Below are positions 1-9,380 of a DNA stretch of 64,000 nucleotides, in pieces (the stretch's first letter is position 1; the number at the start of each line of letters is the position of its first letter). Made by a program: the position numbers and the translations under genes. Location of the stretch: assembly GCA_045106765.1 (NCBI GenBank), contig JBGCFD010000015.1, positions 40,208-104,207 on the forward strand, in the 5' to 3' direction. The DNA is from CAJQQY01 sp045106765 (GTDB lineage Bacteria; Bacteroidota; Bacteroidia; Chitinophagales; Saprospiraceae). The notes under the pieces were generated by a model. That model saw only the letters and a program-made list of their open reading frames with translations. It did not search any database and was not told the origin of the DNA.

Positions 1-66
1 GAAATTGTTATCATTGTTGAAGGAAGAATCATAGTAAAAGAGAAAAAAAAGGATAAATACAAGTAA
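1..66 (+). CDS. 3' end of a gene cut by the window edge
   Basis: Frame 1 is open from the first base to a TAA at 64-66 and encodes a 21-residue lysine-rich tail (ending KEKKKDKYK). A terminator-like hairpin follows at 113-158, which fits a real gene end. The remainder lies outside the window, so no function can be given. A chance open frame of this length cannot be excluded. Confidence 0.35.
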   Translation, partial: EIVIIVEGRIIVKEKKKDKYK

Positions 67-112
67 GCAGTTTGTGATAGCTATCTACGGTCTACTAAAC
101 TTCACTAAAACG

Positions 113-158
113 AAATGAGCCTCTTCCAAAAAATAAATTTTTCAAAAAAGGCTCATTT
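113..158. terminator. Bidirectional terminator hairpin
   Basis: The arms AAATGAGCC (113-121) and GGCTCATTT (150-158) are perfect inverted copies with A/T runs on both sides. The hairpin lies between the rightward tail ending at 66 and the leftward T9SS gene ending at 192, so it can serve both. Confidence 0.7.
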
Positions 159-191
159 GAATTTAGAGGAAATATATAATAAAGGGGTCTT

Positions 192-1598
192 TTAGTTCAA
201 AATAAATCTTTTACTCACCACGCCTTCCGCTGTTTTTATTTTCACAAAATAAACTCCAGAGTTCCAGTCTTTCGTATTTAATTCAATTTGTGAGTTGTTG
301 ATATTTCTTGCCAATAACGTCTGCCCAAAGTTATTAAAAACTTCTAAGTGTTCAGCATTCAGATCTGAAAATCTTAAGGTCACTTTATCAGTTGCTGGAT
401 TTGGGAAAAGATCAATCTTTTGAGCTAATTCAGGGTTATTCGTATTTGTCGGTTCAGTTTCCACGTTTGCAAAAACAAGTGTGGAAGGCGTATTTTCCAA
501 ATTAATATCTAAAACATTCCCAAGTGAATCAATCATCTTTACTCCATTAACCGAAACGATAAAATGAGCATCTCCATCAGCAATTCGACCATCCAGAATA
601 TCAGAGTTTATGATATAATCAATGTCTCCAATCAGACCATATCCATTCACCGAATTTCCATCAATTCGAGTAATTCCTAAATCCATTTGCTCTTCTACAT
701 ATTGATTACTTGGAAGCCAATAAACTTCATCTGCAGCTCCAAAAAATGAATTCTCATTATAAGCTACGCTAATCGAATCCTCGTAAACCAAATCACTTGA
801 GTATCCTAAATATAAAGCTAAACCATAAACATTTTCAGCTGGCAAAGCTTGATTTCCTATTTTCAAATGCGCCGTGACTTGAATATTAGCTGACAATGTA
901 TCTGAATTAATGTAGATCGTATCTTGATCAAAATCAATATAAATTAATGGCGCACTTGCCTCAGCTGTTGGATTCGGAGCATCCATTGGAGTGTAATTTG
1001 TGGTAATTGCCAAAGCATCATCATTATCAATTATTCCATTCCCATCACAATCCAAATGTTTGTAATTTACTCCTTCCAACGTTTCTTGTGGCCAATCAGG
1101 AGCCAATTGTCCAACCCATTCGATAGTTGCATTTGGTCGGGCAGGTCCCGATAATCCATTCCCAACTCCTAAATCTAATAAATCATAAAAATTAGCTTCT
1201 CCATCCTTATTGGCATCTCCTGGAAACACACAATCTGTTAAATTACATATATCACTCAAACTCCCCACTATCACATCTGCACAGAATGTACTCAAACATC
1301 CTTGATCATTCCAAACTGTCAGACATACATTATATACTCCATCTGTCGCATAAAAATAATCCACAGAAGTACTTGCATCAAGTGAAATACCTCCATCTCC
1401 AAAATCCCAAGAAACATCTGTATAATCTCCAGTTGCCTGATTAGAAAATGTAATTCCTCCAGTTCCAGGAATCGGTCCATCATATACTTCGTAAGTGAAG
1501 TAAGCATCACAGCTGACTACATTTTCATTCGCTTTGAGTTGACTCACAGCCACTCCAAACAAAAAAATCAGCGCTATTTTTATATTCAAATACTTCAT
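192..1598 (-). CDS. Secreted T9SS cargo protein with PKD-like and dockerin-like parts
   Basis: This is a 468-residue exported protein of unknown target. An N-terminal signal peptide (residues 1-23) is followed by a PKD-like fold around 28-112, with the hallmark WDFGDG at 64-69. Two Asp-rich calcium-loop stretches follow near 127-148 (PGDANKDGEANFYD) and 182-202 (LDCDGNGIIDNDDA); they resemble the paired loops of dockerin type I repeats. A long beta-rich region leads to a type A T9SS sorting domain (397-468, starting LFPNPATDK and ending RFILN). The family logic says it is exported by T9SS and anchored or released at the cell surface. It is transcribed alone, leftward. Confidence 0.85.
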   Translation of the reverse strand: MKYLNIKIALIFLFGVAVSQLKANENVVSCDAYFTYEVYDGPIPGTGGITFSNQATGDYTDVSWDFGDGGISLDASTSVDYFYATDGVYNVCLTVWNDQGCLSTFCADVIVGSLSDICNLTDCVFPGDANKDGEANFYDLLDLGVGNGLSGPARPNATIEWVGQLAPDWPQETLEGVNYKHLDCDGNGIIDNDDALAITTNYTPMDAPNPTAEASAPLIYIDFDQDTIYINSDTLSANIQVTAHLKIGNQALPAENVYGLALYLGYSSDLVYEDSISVAYNENSFFGAADEVYWLPSNQYVEEQMDLGITRIDGNSVNGYGLIGDIDYIINSDILDGRIADGDAHFIVSVNGVKMIDSLGNVLDINLENTPSTLVFANVETEPTNTNNPELAQKIDLFPNPATDKVTLRFSDLNAEHLEVFNNFGQTLLARNINNSQIELNTKDWNSGVYFVKIKTAEGVVSKRFILN

Positions 1599-1823
1599 TT
1601 TCTTCAGGTGATTTTAGTGTTGATAATTTACCACCTTACAATAATGGTTAAAAAAATGAGTTAAAAAAAGTACAGAATAATGATTTTGTACACTTAACTA
1701 CATTTCCACAAAAAACATAATCTACTGATAATCAACACCTTAATTTTACAAAAAAATAAGATTTAAGTTTTGTAGATTTAAATTTTATTTATAAAAATAA
1801 TCAAAAATTAGATTCTTATTCTT

Positions 1824-3263
1824 ATGATTAGTCAAAAGCTTTTAGTGCTGCTTCAAAATTTTTCAAATCCTGAATTCAGAGCTTTCTACAAGTTCTTACA
1901 ATCTTCCTTTCACAATGAGAATCAAGATTTAGTAAAATTATTCAAAATAATTGAATCGCAGTTCCGAAGACCAAACAGCAACATTAAAGAGAACACCCAT
2001 CTTGAAAAAAAAATTGTTTGGAAAAAGATAAAAGGAAATATACCATTCTTAGATGAACAAATGAGACGATTATGTTCTGACCTAACTAAAAAAGCATATC
2101 AATTTTTGGCGTATAATGCATTCAAGAAAAACCCAATGGATGAATTAATTTATTTATTACCAACCATCAATACGCCAAGCCTCAATAAACATTTTACAGG
2201 AGCAACTCGGCAAGCTGATTTCATTCAAGAAAAATCAACTTTAAAAAACGCAGACTATCATTTCTCAAAATTTAATATTGAATATCAGAGATATCGTAAT
2301 CAAGAAATCAACACTACAAAATTACCTGGTTTTGGAAATTTAGAAAAAGCTGATTATCATTTAGACGCTTTTTATATTTTTAATAAACTAAAAAACTATT
2401 GTGATTTTTTGGCTTATAAAAATATATCAGCGATCAACCCCAATATTCATCTTTTTCCTGATTTTTTGGAAAACCTAAAAAGTAGTCCATACATCGATGA
2501 ACCTTGCATCAAATCATATTTTTATATTGTATCAATGATGCTCCATCCTGATGACGAAGTTTTTTTCCACAATGCAAAAAAGATTTTAGAAAAAAATTAT
2601 AACTCATTCACTACTCAAGAATTAAATACTATTTATATTTATTTAAAAAATTATTGCATCGATACAAAAATCAATAATGGTAAGTCAGAATATTTCAATG
2701 AATTGTTTGATATTTTTAAAACGCTCTTGGACAAAGAAATCAATTTTGTAAATGGAATGCTTGACCCCAAAGATTACAAAAATATCATCACGGTTGGTCT
2801 TCATATCAAAGAGTTCGACTGGACAGAAAAATTCATTCAAAACTACACTACTCGCCTCCCCCTAGAAAGTCAAGACAATGACTTAAGTTACAACTTAGCC
2901 AAAGTATATTTTCACAAAGAAGATTATCTAAAAGTAATCGAACAATTACGAGAAGTCGAATATAAAAATCTATCCTACACTATGGGTGGAAGACTAATGC
3001 TTCTTAAAACTTATTATGAATTAGATGAATTAGATGCTCTTGAATCACTTTTGGATAGCTACGGAATTTATTTACGTCGAAATAAATTAATTGCACGAGA
3101 AGTCAAACAACAACTAATGAACGGAATCCGTTTCACTCGAAAACTTGCCTCTCTTGCTCCTTACGACAAACCTGGTATTCAAAAACTAAAAACTCAAATC
3201 AATAATTGTAAAGCACTCGCCGCAAAAAAATGGCTACTAGAAAAAGTTGAAGCAATGGAGTAA
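1824..3263 (+). CDS. Helical-repeat protein of unknown function
   Basis: The 479-residue protein has no signal peptide or membrane segment and looks almost wholly alpha-helical, with TPR-like stretches in its C-terminal half (for example around residues 350-420, AKVYFHKEDYLKVIEQLREV). The N-terminal pattern, a short helix followed by FYKFLQSSFHNEN and L..LFKII, resembles the start of the protein at 16936-18411. The two may be distant members of one lineage-specific family, though the similarity is weak by eye. It is a single gene with about 225 bp of AT-rich upstream DNA. I recognise no enzymatic motif. Confidence 0.75.
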   Translation: MISQKLLVLLQNFSNPEFRAFYKFLQSSFHNENQDLVKLFKIIESQFRRPNSNIKENTHLEKKIVWKKIKGNIPFLDEQMRRLCSDLTKKAYQFLAYNAFKKNPMDELIYLLPTINTPSLNKHFTGATRQADFIQEKSTLKNADYHFSKFNIEYQRYRNQEINTTKLPGFGNLEKADYHLDAFYIFNKLKNYCDFLAYKNISAINPNIHLFPDFLENLKSSPYIDEPCIKSYFYIVSMMLHPDDEVFFHNAKKILEKNYNSFTTQELNTIYIYLKNYCIDTKINNGKSEYFNELFDIFKTLLDKEINFVNGMLDPKDYKNIITVGLHIKEFDWTEKFIQNYTTRLPLESQDNDLSYNLAKVYFHKEDYLKVIEQLREVEYKNLSYTMGGRLMLLKTYYELDELDALESLLDSYGIYLRRNKLIAREVKQQLMNGIRFTRKLASLAPYDKPGIQKLKTQINNCKALAAKKWLLEKVEAME

Positions 3264-3598
3264 ATCGTTTGACCTTAAAATGGTCGCTCAAAAAACTTTC
3301 CCTATTTGAACTATATTTTTTAATTGGAAAGGAAACAATGAGTAGCATTCGTTGAGAAACGAGCCGAGCGAGGAACCTGTGCTGCTTGATTAGGTGAATC
3401 AAAAAACGAGTGAAAAATAAAAATGAGGGTGCGGGCAACTACTTTGCGCAAAGTTATTTTTTGATCTAGAATTTTTTGGTCTTTTTTTTTCAATAAAAAA
3501 AGGATAGCACTACAAACAAGTCAACCATCTCTAATTAATACTCCAAAACCTAAATATTTTCCCATCCCATTTTTTATCTTTACCAAAAAAAATCCTCC
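3264..3598. other. Intergenic stretch, no gene supported
   Basis: A small imperfect hairpin (TTTGACC 3268-3274 with GGTC 3282-3285 and TCAAA 3288-3292) follows the stop codon directly. A block richer in G+C lies at about 3340-3440. It ends near a 14-bp perfect palindrome, ACTTTGCGCAAAGT (3441-3454), followed by a T-rich run. The reverse-strand open frame across this block shows no protein-like signature. Confidence 0.4.
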
Positions 3599-4066
3599 AT
3601 GAAAAAAATAAATCGCAAGGCAATACTCGGCATACTTTTAGGGATGTTTATCATCATACAATTTTGGCAAATTGACAAAACTAATCCTCCCGTTGATAAA
3701 AAATTAGACTTTATCGAAATCTCCAACCCCTCCAAAGAAATTGCAACAATGCTCAAAAACCCTTGTTATGATTGTCATTCCCCCCAAGTAAAATTCCCTT
3801 GATACACTAATGTTGCACCAGTTTCTTGGTGGGTAAAAGGACACATTGACAATGGAATAGCTGAATTAAATTTCTCAGAATGGGGAAAATATAAACCTAG
3901 TAAGGCAAATCATAAATTGGAAGAATCTTTTGAAAAAGTAGAGAAAAAAGAAATGCCATTAACTCCATACTTGATTGCACATTCATCGGCAAGATTGACT
4001 GAGCAACAACGAGCAGAGTTGGTCACGTTTTTCAAATCTAAAATGACTGACGAGTTACCCTTCTAA
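3599..4066 (+). pseudogene. Haem-binding-domain protein interrupted by in-frame TGA
   Basis: The frame begins MKKINRKAILGILLGMF, a membrane anchor or signal, and reaches a c-type haem motif CYDCH at residues 57-61, followed by SPQVKFP. It then meets TGA at 3800-3802. The same frame continues without another stop for 87 codons (YTNVAPVSWWVKGHIDNG to LPF) and ends with TAA at 4064-4066. Proteins of the Haem_bd domain family (PF14376) read CYDCHSN.T.YPWY.N.APVSWW at this point, so the TGA sits exactly where a conserved Trp (TGG) is expected. A one-base nonsense change in an otherwise intact 155-codon gene is the simplest reading. A sequencing error or readthrough is possible. Confidence 0.85.
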
Positions 4067-4195
4067 TCTTTTAAAAATCATTACCTTTAATAATCCAAAC
4101 AAAACGCATACACCAACTAATTTTTTTAAAACCCTAATCTTCTCAAAACACTTTTCAATTCTATGTTTTGAATTCTAATAAAAGAGAAAAAATAT

Positions 4196-7100
4196 ATGCG
4201 AATAGCGTTGGTGATATTTATTTTTTTTGTGGCAACCATCCCCCTCCTATCACAAACTAATCAAGCAAAAACTTGGTTAGAAGAAGGGCGTGCATTAGCA
4301 CAAAAAAGAGAATATAAAGAGGCGATTAAAATAACCACCAAGGCAGCTAATCGATATAAATATAATGGACAACAAAATCAACGCATCAAAACGTTGATAG
4401 AAGTAACTGAAATTCTTTTTCTCGCTGATGAAAACTATGAAGCTAAAAAATTAGCTACCACCATCTTACAATTAACTTCTCGAAAAGATACCCTTGCCGC
4501 AAGTGCTTTTCACCTTTTGGGAAAAGTGGAATTCAATGATGCTCACTTCAAAGAAGCACTAAATTATTTTGAAAAGGCACTTGCTATCCAAAAAGAAAAA
4601 CTACCTGAAAATCATCCTGACATTGCTCAATCTTTACAAGCTATTGGTATCACGCAAAGTCAGTTGGGGCAAACTGATTTAGCTTTTGAAAATATTCATA
4701 CGGCACTCAATATCAATAATATTGCTTTTGGTGAAGAACATCCTGCGACTGCCGAAACCTTAGGAAACCTTGGAACGATTTATTCCATTCAAGGTGAAGA
4801 TGATCGAGCAACAGAAACGATTCAACAAGCTATTGACATTTTTAGAAAAGAAAATAATGAAGAACAAAATATTGTAGTCGAACTTTATTTCCAATTAGGA
4901 AATACTTTTCTCAACAAAGGCAATTACGACTTAGGTTTGATGAATACTCAACGAGGGTTGACAATTCTCGAAGGACTCAAAGGAACAGAACACCCTTCCC
5001 GTGCTCCTTTTTTAAATAATATTGGGAAAATAAAAACGCAAAGTGGAAACTATTCTCAAGCTTTAGATTTTTATCAACAAGCTTTAGATTTGGTTGAGTT
5101 TCATAAAGGAGCTTTGCATCCTGACTTGGCGGAAAGTAATAATAATATTGCAGCAGTTCTTCGAGTTCGTGGCGAATTAGATTCTGCTTTAGTTTATTAC
5201 AAAAAAGCATTGGAAATTAATGAAAATGTATTTGATGAATCTCATCCAAATGTAGCAGAAAGTTGGGGAAATATTGGTGATATTTATTTTGAATTAAAAA
5301 TGTATGACCAAGCATTAGCATTTTACAACAATGCTTTTACAAAATACCAAGATGCTTATCAATCAGGACATATTGCCTTAGCAAAAGTAGAACAACAAAT
5401 AGGAAAAACATATTTGAAAAAAGATGGATTAAAAATAGCTTTAGAGCATTTCCAAAACTCTCTCAATGCTAATGTTCCTTTTCAATATGAAATTTTTGAC
5501 ATCTCAAGAAACCCTCCTGAAGAAAAAGTTTTAGACAAAAATCTTTTCCTTTCTACTCTTGCACTTAAAGCTCAAACGCAAACCACACTTTTTTTATCTA
5601 ATAAAAAAATCATTCATCTTGAATTAGCTTACAAGAATTTTTTACTCTGTGATAAATTAATTGATGAGATACGAAGGTCATTTATTGAATACAATGATCA
5701 ATTAATTTTTAATCGAATTGCTTCTCAAATTTACGAAGAAGCTATTTATGCTTGCTTGATTCTAAAAAATCAAACCGAGGAAAAACAATATGTAGAACAA
5801 GCATTTTATTTCTCTGAAAAAAGTAAATCGAATGCTTTATTACAATCATTTTCAAATGACAAGGCTTTGGTTTTTGCGGATTTACCAGACTCTCTTGAAG
5901 CGCAAGAAGTTAGTTTAAAAATTTCAATTTCTGTTATTCAAAAACAACTGACCGATGCTTTGCAAGAAAAAGATAGTCTTAAAACAATTATTGCTCAAGA
6001 ACGGCTACTAGAAGTCAAAGGAACCTATAATCAATTTGTTTTACAATTAGAAAAAGACTATCCACATTATTACCAACTCAAATACGACAACTCTGTAACG
6101 ACACTTAAAGAAGTGCAAAATGACCTTAAAGTAGGAACAACTTTAATTGAATTTTTCGCAGGAGAAAAACAATTATTCGTATTCACCATTAATTCAAATA
6201 ACGTTCACATTGATTTCATCAAAAAACCTAAAGACTACAATAATTCTATTTTTTCTTTTAGAAAATCAATTACAGATATTGGATACATTACCCATCGAGA
6301 TTCCATTGAACATGCTTGGGAGACTTATACAAAACATGCACACGGTTTTTATGAACTTTTATTAAAAGAATCTTTAAGTCATTTTCCCAAAAGAGATTTT
6401 CAAAAATTAATTATTATTCCTGATGGCATGTTGGGTTACATTCCATTTGAAATTTTGATCAAAGAAAAACCAAATGCAGAGCAAATTAATTATGCCTCAC
6501 TTGATTATTTATTGCATCAATATTCGATCAGCTATGCATTTTCAAGCACTATGCTTGTACAACAAAAGGGATCTCCTCTTTTGACTAGAAAGTTAAAATA
6601 TGGAGGTTTTGCACCTGTTTATAGTTCTGGTAAAATTTCTGATGTAAGTAAACCTACAAGCTATCAATACTTTAAAAAAGGTAGATATGTTGACTTACCT
6701 GCTTCACGAAAAGGAGTAGAATATATTGCGAACTTATTGGAGGGAAGTGCCTTCATCGGGGAGCAAGCAACGGAAGTTATTTTTAAGGATACTTCGAATT
6801 ACTTTGATATTTTACACCTTGCTATGCATGGAATTTATGATGATAAGAATCCTTTGAATTCACATCTTGCTTTCACTCAAATGGAAGACTCTGATGAAGA
6901 TAATCATCTAACTGCTGCTGAGTTATACAATATGGATATAAATACAGAATTAGTTTTTATCGGAGCTTGTAATTCTGGTTTTGGAAAAATAAATAGAGGG
7001 GAAGGGATCATGAGTTTGTCTCGGGCATTTGCTTACGCAGGTTGTCCAAGTATTATTATGAGCCTATGGAGTGTGCCTGATGATGAGACTGCAACGATCA

Positions 7101-7375
7101 CCAATAGTTTTTTCAAGCAGCTAAAAAACGGAACGACCAAAGACATCGCTCTACGAAAAGCAAAATTAAAATATCTGACTGATTCCAATGTTCCACCTGA
7201 TCGACATCATCCACTTTTTTGGGCAGGATTTGTTCCGATTGGAGATATGGCTCCGCTTTATGCACCTTCTACATTATCCAAAAATTGGACACTATTTGCT
7301 TCTATTGGAATGTTGATGTTGACGATTTTCCTCGGAAGATTAGGTTGGAAAAGATTTATAAAAAAAGAGTTATAA
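4196..7375 (+). CDS. TPR-CHAT domain protein (caspase-like protease), exported and membrane-anchored
   Basis: This 1059-residue protein starts with a signal peptide (about 1-20). It carries a long array of kinesin-light-chain-type TPRs (about 60-420, with repeated A..Y..KAL..... and HP..A.....NN.) and a coiled-coil-rich linker. A C-terminal CHAT domain spans about 720-1025. The predicted catalytic His878 (LAMHG) and Cys925 (GACNSG) are both present, so the protease fold looks active. A transmembrane helix (about 1033-1050) and a KRFIKKEL tail close the protein. With a signal peptide and a C-terminal anchor, most of it should face the periplasm. CHAT proteases cut partner proteins; no obvious partner lies beside it. 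Confidence 0.9.
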   Translation: MRIALVIFIFFVATIPLLSQTNQAKTWLEEGRALAQKREYKEAIKITTKAANRYKYNGQQNQRIKTLIEVTEILFLADENYEAKKLATTILQLTSRKDTLAASAFHLLGKVEFNDAHFKEALNYFEKALAIQKEKLPENHPDIAQSLQAIGITQSQLGQTDLAFENIHTALNINNIAFGEEHPATAETLGNLGTIYSIQGEDDRATETIQQAIDIFRKENNEEQNIVVELYFQLGNTFLNKGNYDLGLMNTQRGLTILEGLKGTEHPSRAPFLNNIGKIKTQSGNYSQALDFYQQALDLVEFHKGALHPDLAESNNNIAAVLRVRGELDSALVYYKKALEINENVFDESHPNVAESWGNIGDIYFELKMYDQALAFYNNAFTKYQDAYQSGHIALAKVEQQIGKTYLKKDGLKIALEHFQNSLNANVPFQYEIFDISRNPPEEKVLDKNLFLSTLALKAQTQTTLFLSNKKIIHLELAYKNFLLCDKLIDEIRRSFIEYNDQLIFNRIASQIYEEAIYACLILKNQTEEKQYVEQAFYFSEKSKSNALLQSFSNDKALVFADLPDSLEAQEVSLKISISVIQKQLTDALQEKDSLKTIIAQERLLEVKGTYNQFVLQLEKDYPHYYQLKYDNSVTTLKEVQNDLKVGTTLIEFFAGEKQLFVFTINSNNVHIDFIKKPKDYNNSIFSFRKSITDIGYITHRDSIEHAWETYTKHAHGFYELLLKESLSHFPKRDFQKLIIIPDGMLGYIPFEILIKEKPNAEQINYASLDYLLHQYSISYAFSSTMLVQQKGSPLLTRKLKYGGFAPVYSSGKISDVSKPTSYQYFKKGRYVDLPASRKGVEYIANLLEGSAFIGEQATEVIFKDTSNYFDILHLAMHGIYDDKNPLNSHLAFTQMEDSDEDNHLTAAELYNMDINTELVFIGACNSGFGKINRGEGIMSLSRAFAYAGCPSIIMSLWSVPDDETATITNSFFKQLKNGTTKDIALRKAKLKYLTDSNVPPDRHHPLFWAGFVPIGDMAPLYAPSTLSKNWTLFASIGMLMLTIFLGRLGWKRFIKKEL

Positions 7376-7495
7376 TTTCGATGGGCGTTTTACGACCCAC
7401 CATAACCATACAATTTCATTTAAAATAAACTCCATTTTTTTGACACTGAATTATTATGACTCTAATCTAATATGTATGTTTCATAGAAAATAAAA

Positions 7496-7527
7496 AATGA
7501 CCGAACAACTTATGTTATTCGGTCATT
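7496..7527. terminator. Bidirectional terminator between convergent genes
   Basis: The arms AATGACCGAA (7496-7505) and TTCGGTCATT (7518-7527) are perfect inverted copies. The hairpin sits between the rightward CHAT gene and the leftward TPR gene and is flanked by A- and T-rich DNA. Confidence 0.7.
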
Positions 7528-7592
7528 AATTCTGTAAAGCATAAAACGAAAATCAACTGTTGCCTCAGATAAATGAGGACTTTTTGAACGGT

Positions 7593-8360
7593 TTAGATTT
7601 TATTCAGTAAGGCAGTAGCTTCTGCTTTTTTCCAACCAGCAACATTTTCTTTAATTACTAATTGAAGCAAAGTTTTAGCTTCTTTTATTTTTCCTTGTTT
7701 CAAGTAAGCCAAAGCCATAAACCAATTTGCTTGTGGAGCAAGCTGAGAAGATGAATTTAGTTCTTTACTTTTTGCAAGATGACTAATTGCTTTTTCATAA
7801 TTTGGAACATCTTCGTATAAGTAACTCAATCCTAAGTAAAAATGCTTTTCATCTAATTGCAATTCTTCTTCGTCTTTTTCTATTGACTTCTCGATCGCTG
7901 CAACAGCAATTGAAAATTGTCCTTCTTCATAAGCAGCAATAGCATTTTTCCAATTTGAATCAACATCAACATCTTTGCTCATGAAGGCTTTTGGTTTTTT
8001 ATAAATTTCCATCAACTGATCATCAGCTAAAGTTCCAACATCTGGACTTGAAAACATCAACCAAGCCAAAGACAATCCCATTCCTAAAATAAATACGGCT
8101 GCAATACTTCGGATCCAACTAATAGATCTTCGTGGAGCTAATTTTCGAACAGGTGTTTCTTTGACTACACTTCCTTGTTCGTTCAATAAGCCTTGCCAAC
8201 GCATTTTTTGTTTGATATTAAAATCGGCATTGATTGTTACCGCAACTTGAACCTCCTCTGCAAAATCTGCATCGGACTTTTGGAGTTGTTCAAATTCAGA
8301 GCGCTCGTTTGCGCTTAACTCCTCGTTCAAATATTTTTCGATTAAATCTAAATTTTTCAT
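7593..8360 (-). CDS. Anti-sigma-like membrane protein with TPR domain
   Basis: The 255 residues form a short N-terminal cytoplasmic helical part (YLNEELSANERSEFEQLQKSD, an arrangement common in Bacteroidota anti-sigma factors), one transmembrane helix (about 85-105) and periplasmic TPRs (about 130-255, with a repeated pattern of Y/F, A and KS). Such proteins often pair with an ECF sigma factor. None is adjacent here; the only sigma factor in the window is at 34267-34926. Regulation of an unseen sigma factor is therefore inference. The gene converges on the CHAT gene. Confidence 0.75.
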   Translation of the reverse strand: MKNLDLIEKYLNEELSANERSEFEQLQKSDADFAEEVQVAVTINADFNIKQKMRWQGLLNEQGSVVKETPVRKLAPRRSISWIRSIAAVFILGMGLSLAWLMFSSPDVGTLADDQLMEIYKKPKAFMSKDVDVDSNWKNAIAAYEEGQFSIAVAAIEKSIEKDEEELQLDEKHFYLGLSYLYEDVPNYEKAISHLAKSKELNSSSQLAPQANWFMALAYLKQGKIKEAKTLLQLVIKENVAGWKKAEATALLNKI

Positions 8361-8713
8361 AGTGCAAATGTAATATTTCTTCTCAATAGAGTTAAATTTA
8401 AAAATTAGTTAAAGTTAGTTTTTAAGATCTCTTAAAGGCATTTTCTTGTTTTTACTTTAAAAAGAAGAAAATCCTAAATGACTTAAAATACTATATTATA
8501 ACCTTGATTCATTCGGAATAAGAACATTAGTAAAACTATGAGAATGTTGAGGGTGATTGTTTTATAATATTTCTGTGTTCCGACTATTTAATCTTGATAA
8601 TAAAAAAGGTGAACCTTCTCTTTAAAGTTTTTTATTTCTTAAAACTAGAACCTAGTTTATCTTTATTTTTTAAAATCTTTCATTTTCTACAAAAACAAAA
8701 TATAATTTTCATT
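8361..8713. other. Intergenic stretch between divergent genes
   Basis: AT-rich DNA separates the leftward TPR gene from the rightward RidA-like gene. An in-frame ATG at 8594 would add 40 residues ahead of the lipoprotein signal, but the added segment (FFKIFHFLQKQNIIF) has no counterpart in the family, so I treat it as untranslated. A TACATTTG-type -7 element reads leftward at 8372-8365, almost on the start codon at 8360, without a convincing -33 box. Confidence 0.4.
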
Positions 8714-9280
8714 ATGCAAAAATTCCCTATATTTCTATGCCTTTTAGTATTTTTTTCCTGTAATAGTTCTAACTCTTCCAATCAAAATAAGATTCAGGAG
8801 AAAGAAATTTTTCCAATGGTAGATATTACTGCAAACCTTAAATCACTCAATATTTCACTTCCTACCTTAAATAAACCTTTGGCTAATTATGTCCATACTG
8901 TTCGAACAGGCAACTTAGTTTTTACTGCTGGAAAAGGTTCTGCAAATCTCGATGGAAGTTTATATACTGGTAAATTAGGCGATGATTTGACCATCGAACA
9001 AGGACAAGAAGCTGCTCGACTTGCAGGTATTCGATTGTTGGCAGCACTCCAAGCTGAATTGGGTGATTTAAAAAAAGTAAAGCGAATTGTCAAAGTTTTA
9101 GGAATGGTCAATGCCACTCCTGACTTCACCGAACACTCTCAAGTCATCAATGGTTTTTCAGATTTGATGGTAGCTGTTTTTGGAGAAAGAGGAAAACATG
9201 CGAGGTCAGCTGTTGGAATGAGTTCTTTACCTAAAAATTTAGCGGTGGAAATTGAGATGATTGTTGAAGTATATGATTAG
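8714..9280 (+). CDS. RidA/YjgF-family lipoprotein
   Basis: I start at the ATG at 8714 because it gives a textbook lipoprotein signal (MQKFPIFLCLLVFFSC, lipobox VFFSC). The mature part is a YjgF/RidA-type domain (about 40-188: FTAGKGSANLDGSLYTGKLG, a conserved helix with QGQEAARLAGIRLLAAL, then VKVLGMVNATPDFTEH and ending VEIEMIVEVYD). The wording matches the subgroup annotated as RidA-like proteins near 150 residues, which usually start at the internal Met of MVDITANL and are cytoplasmic. RidA enzymes hydrolyse reactive enamine/imine intermediates. An exported lipid-anchored version is unusual. If the internal ATG at 8816 is the true start, the protein would be an ordinary cytoplasmic one. 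Confidence 0.8.
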   Translation: MQKFPIFLCLLVFFSCNSSNSSNQNKIQEKEIFPMVDITANLKSLNISLPTLNKPLANYVHTVRTGNLVFTAGKGSANLDGSLYTGKLGDDLTIEQGQEAARLAGIRLLAALQAELGDLKKVKRIVKVLGMVNATPDFTEHSQVINGFSDLMVAVFGERGKHARSAVGMSSLPKNLAVEIEMIVEVYD

Positions 9281-9322
9281 GAAACAACCTGATTATTACT
9301 TACAAAGCCACTCGAAGTCACC

Positions 9323-9352
9323 TTGTGAGTAGATTGGAAATGACTATCTTTG
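9323..9352 (+). promoter_or_regulatory. Predicted Bacteroidota-type promoter of the patatin gene
   Basis: TTG (9323-9325) is followed after 19 nt by TATCTTTG (9345-9352), matching the Bacteroidota -33/-7 pattern. The expected start of transcription near 9359 lies about 20 nt ahead of the ATG at 9381. Confidence 0.55.
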
Positions 9353-9380
9353 TATTTATTTTTTTTATAAAAAACCATAA

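Noticed and set aside
66..105. Possible extra copy of the dispersed repeat (GGTCTACTAAAC)
   Set aside because: Only about ten bases agree with the core and there is no palindrome or CTACGTGT partner in the right order.
3199..3438. Reverse-strand open frame of 79 codons after the first helical-repeat gene
   Set aside because: It overlaps the end of the real gene and its composition (MPAPSFLFFTRFLIHLIKQH...) shows no domain or signal; the block is better described as a G+C-richer intergenic stretch.
3441..3454. Palindrome ACTTTGCGCAAAGT as a third copy of the ACTTTG/CAAAGT operator
   Set aside because: The spacing is two bases rather than five, the trailing ACTTTTAA is missing and no promoter or gene start follows at a suitable distance.
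3800..3802. Genetic-code reassignment of TGA to Trp
   Set aside because: Clear genes such as the membrane protein ending at 12418, the patatin gene ending at 11615 and the RidA-neighbour region use TGA as a true stop, so the TGA in the haem gene is a lesion or error, not a code change.
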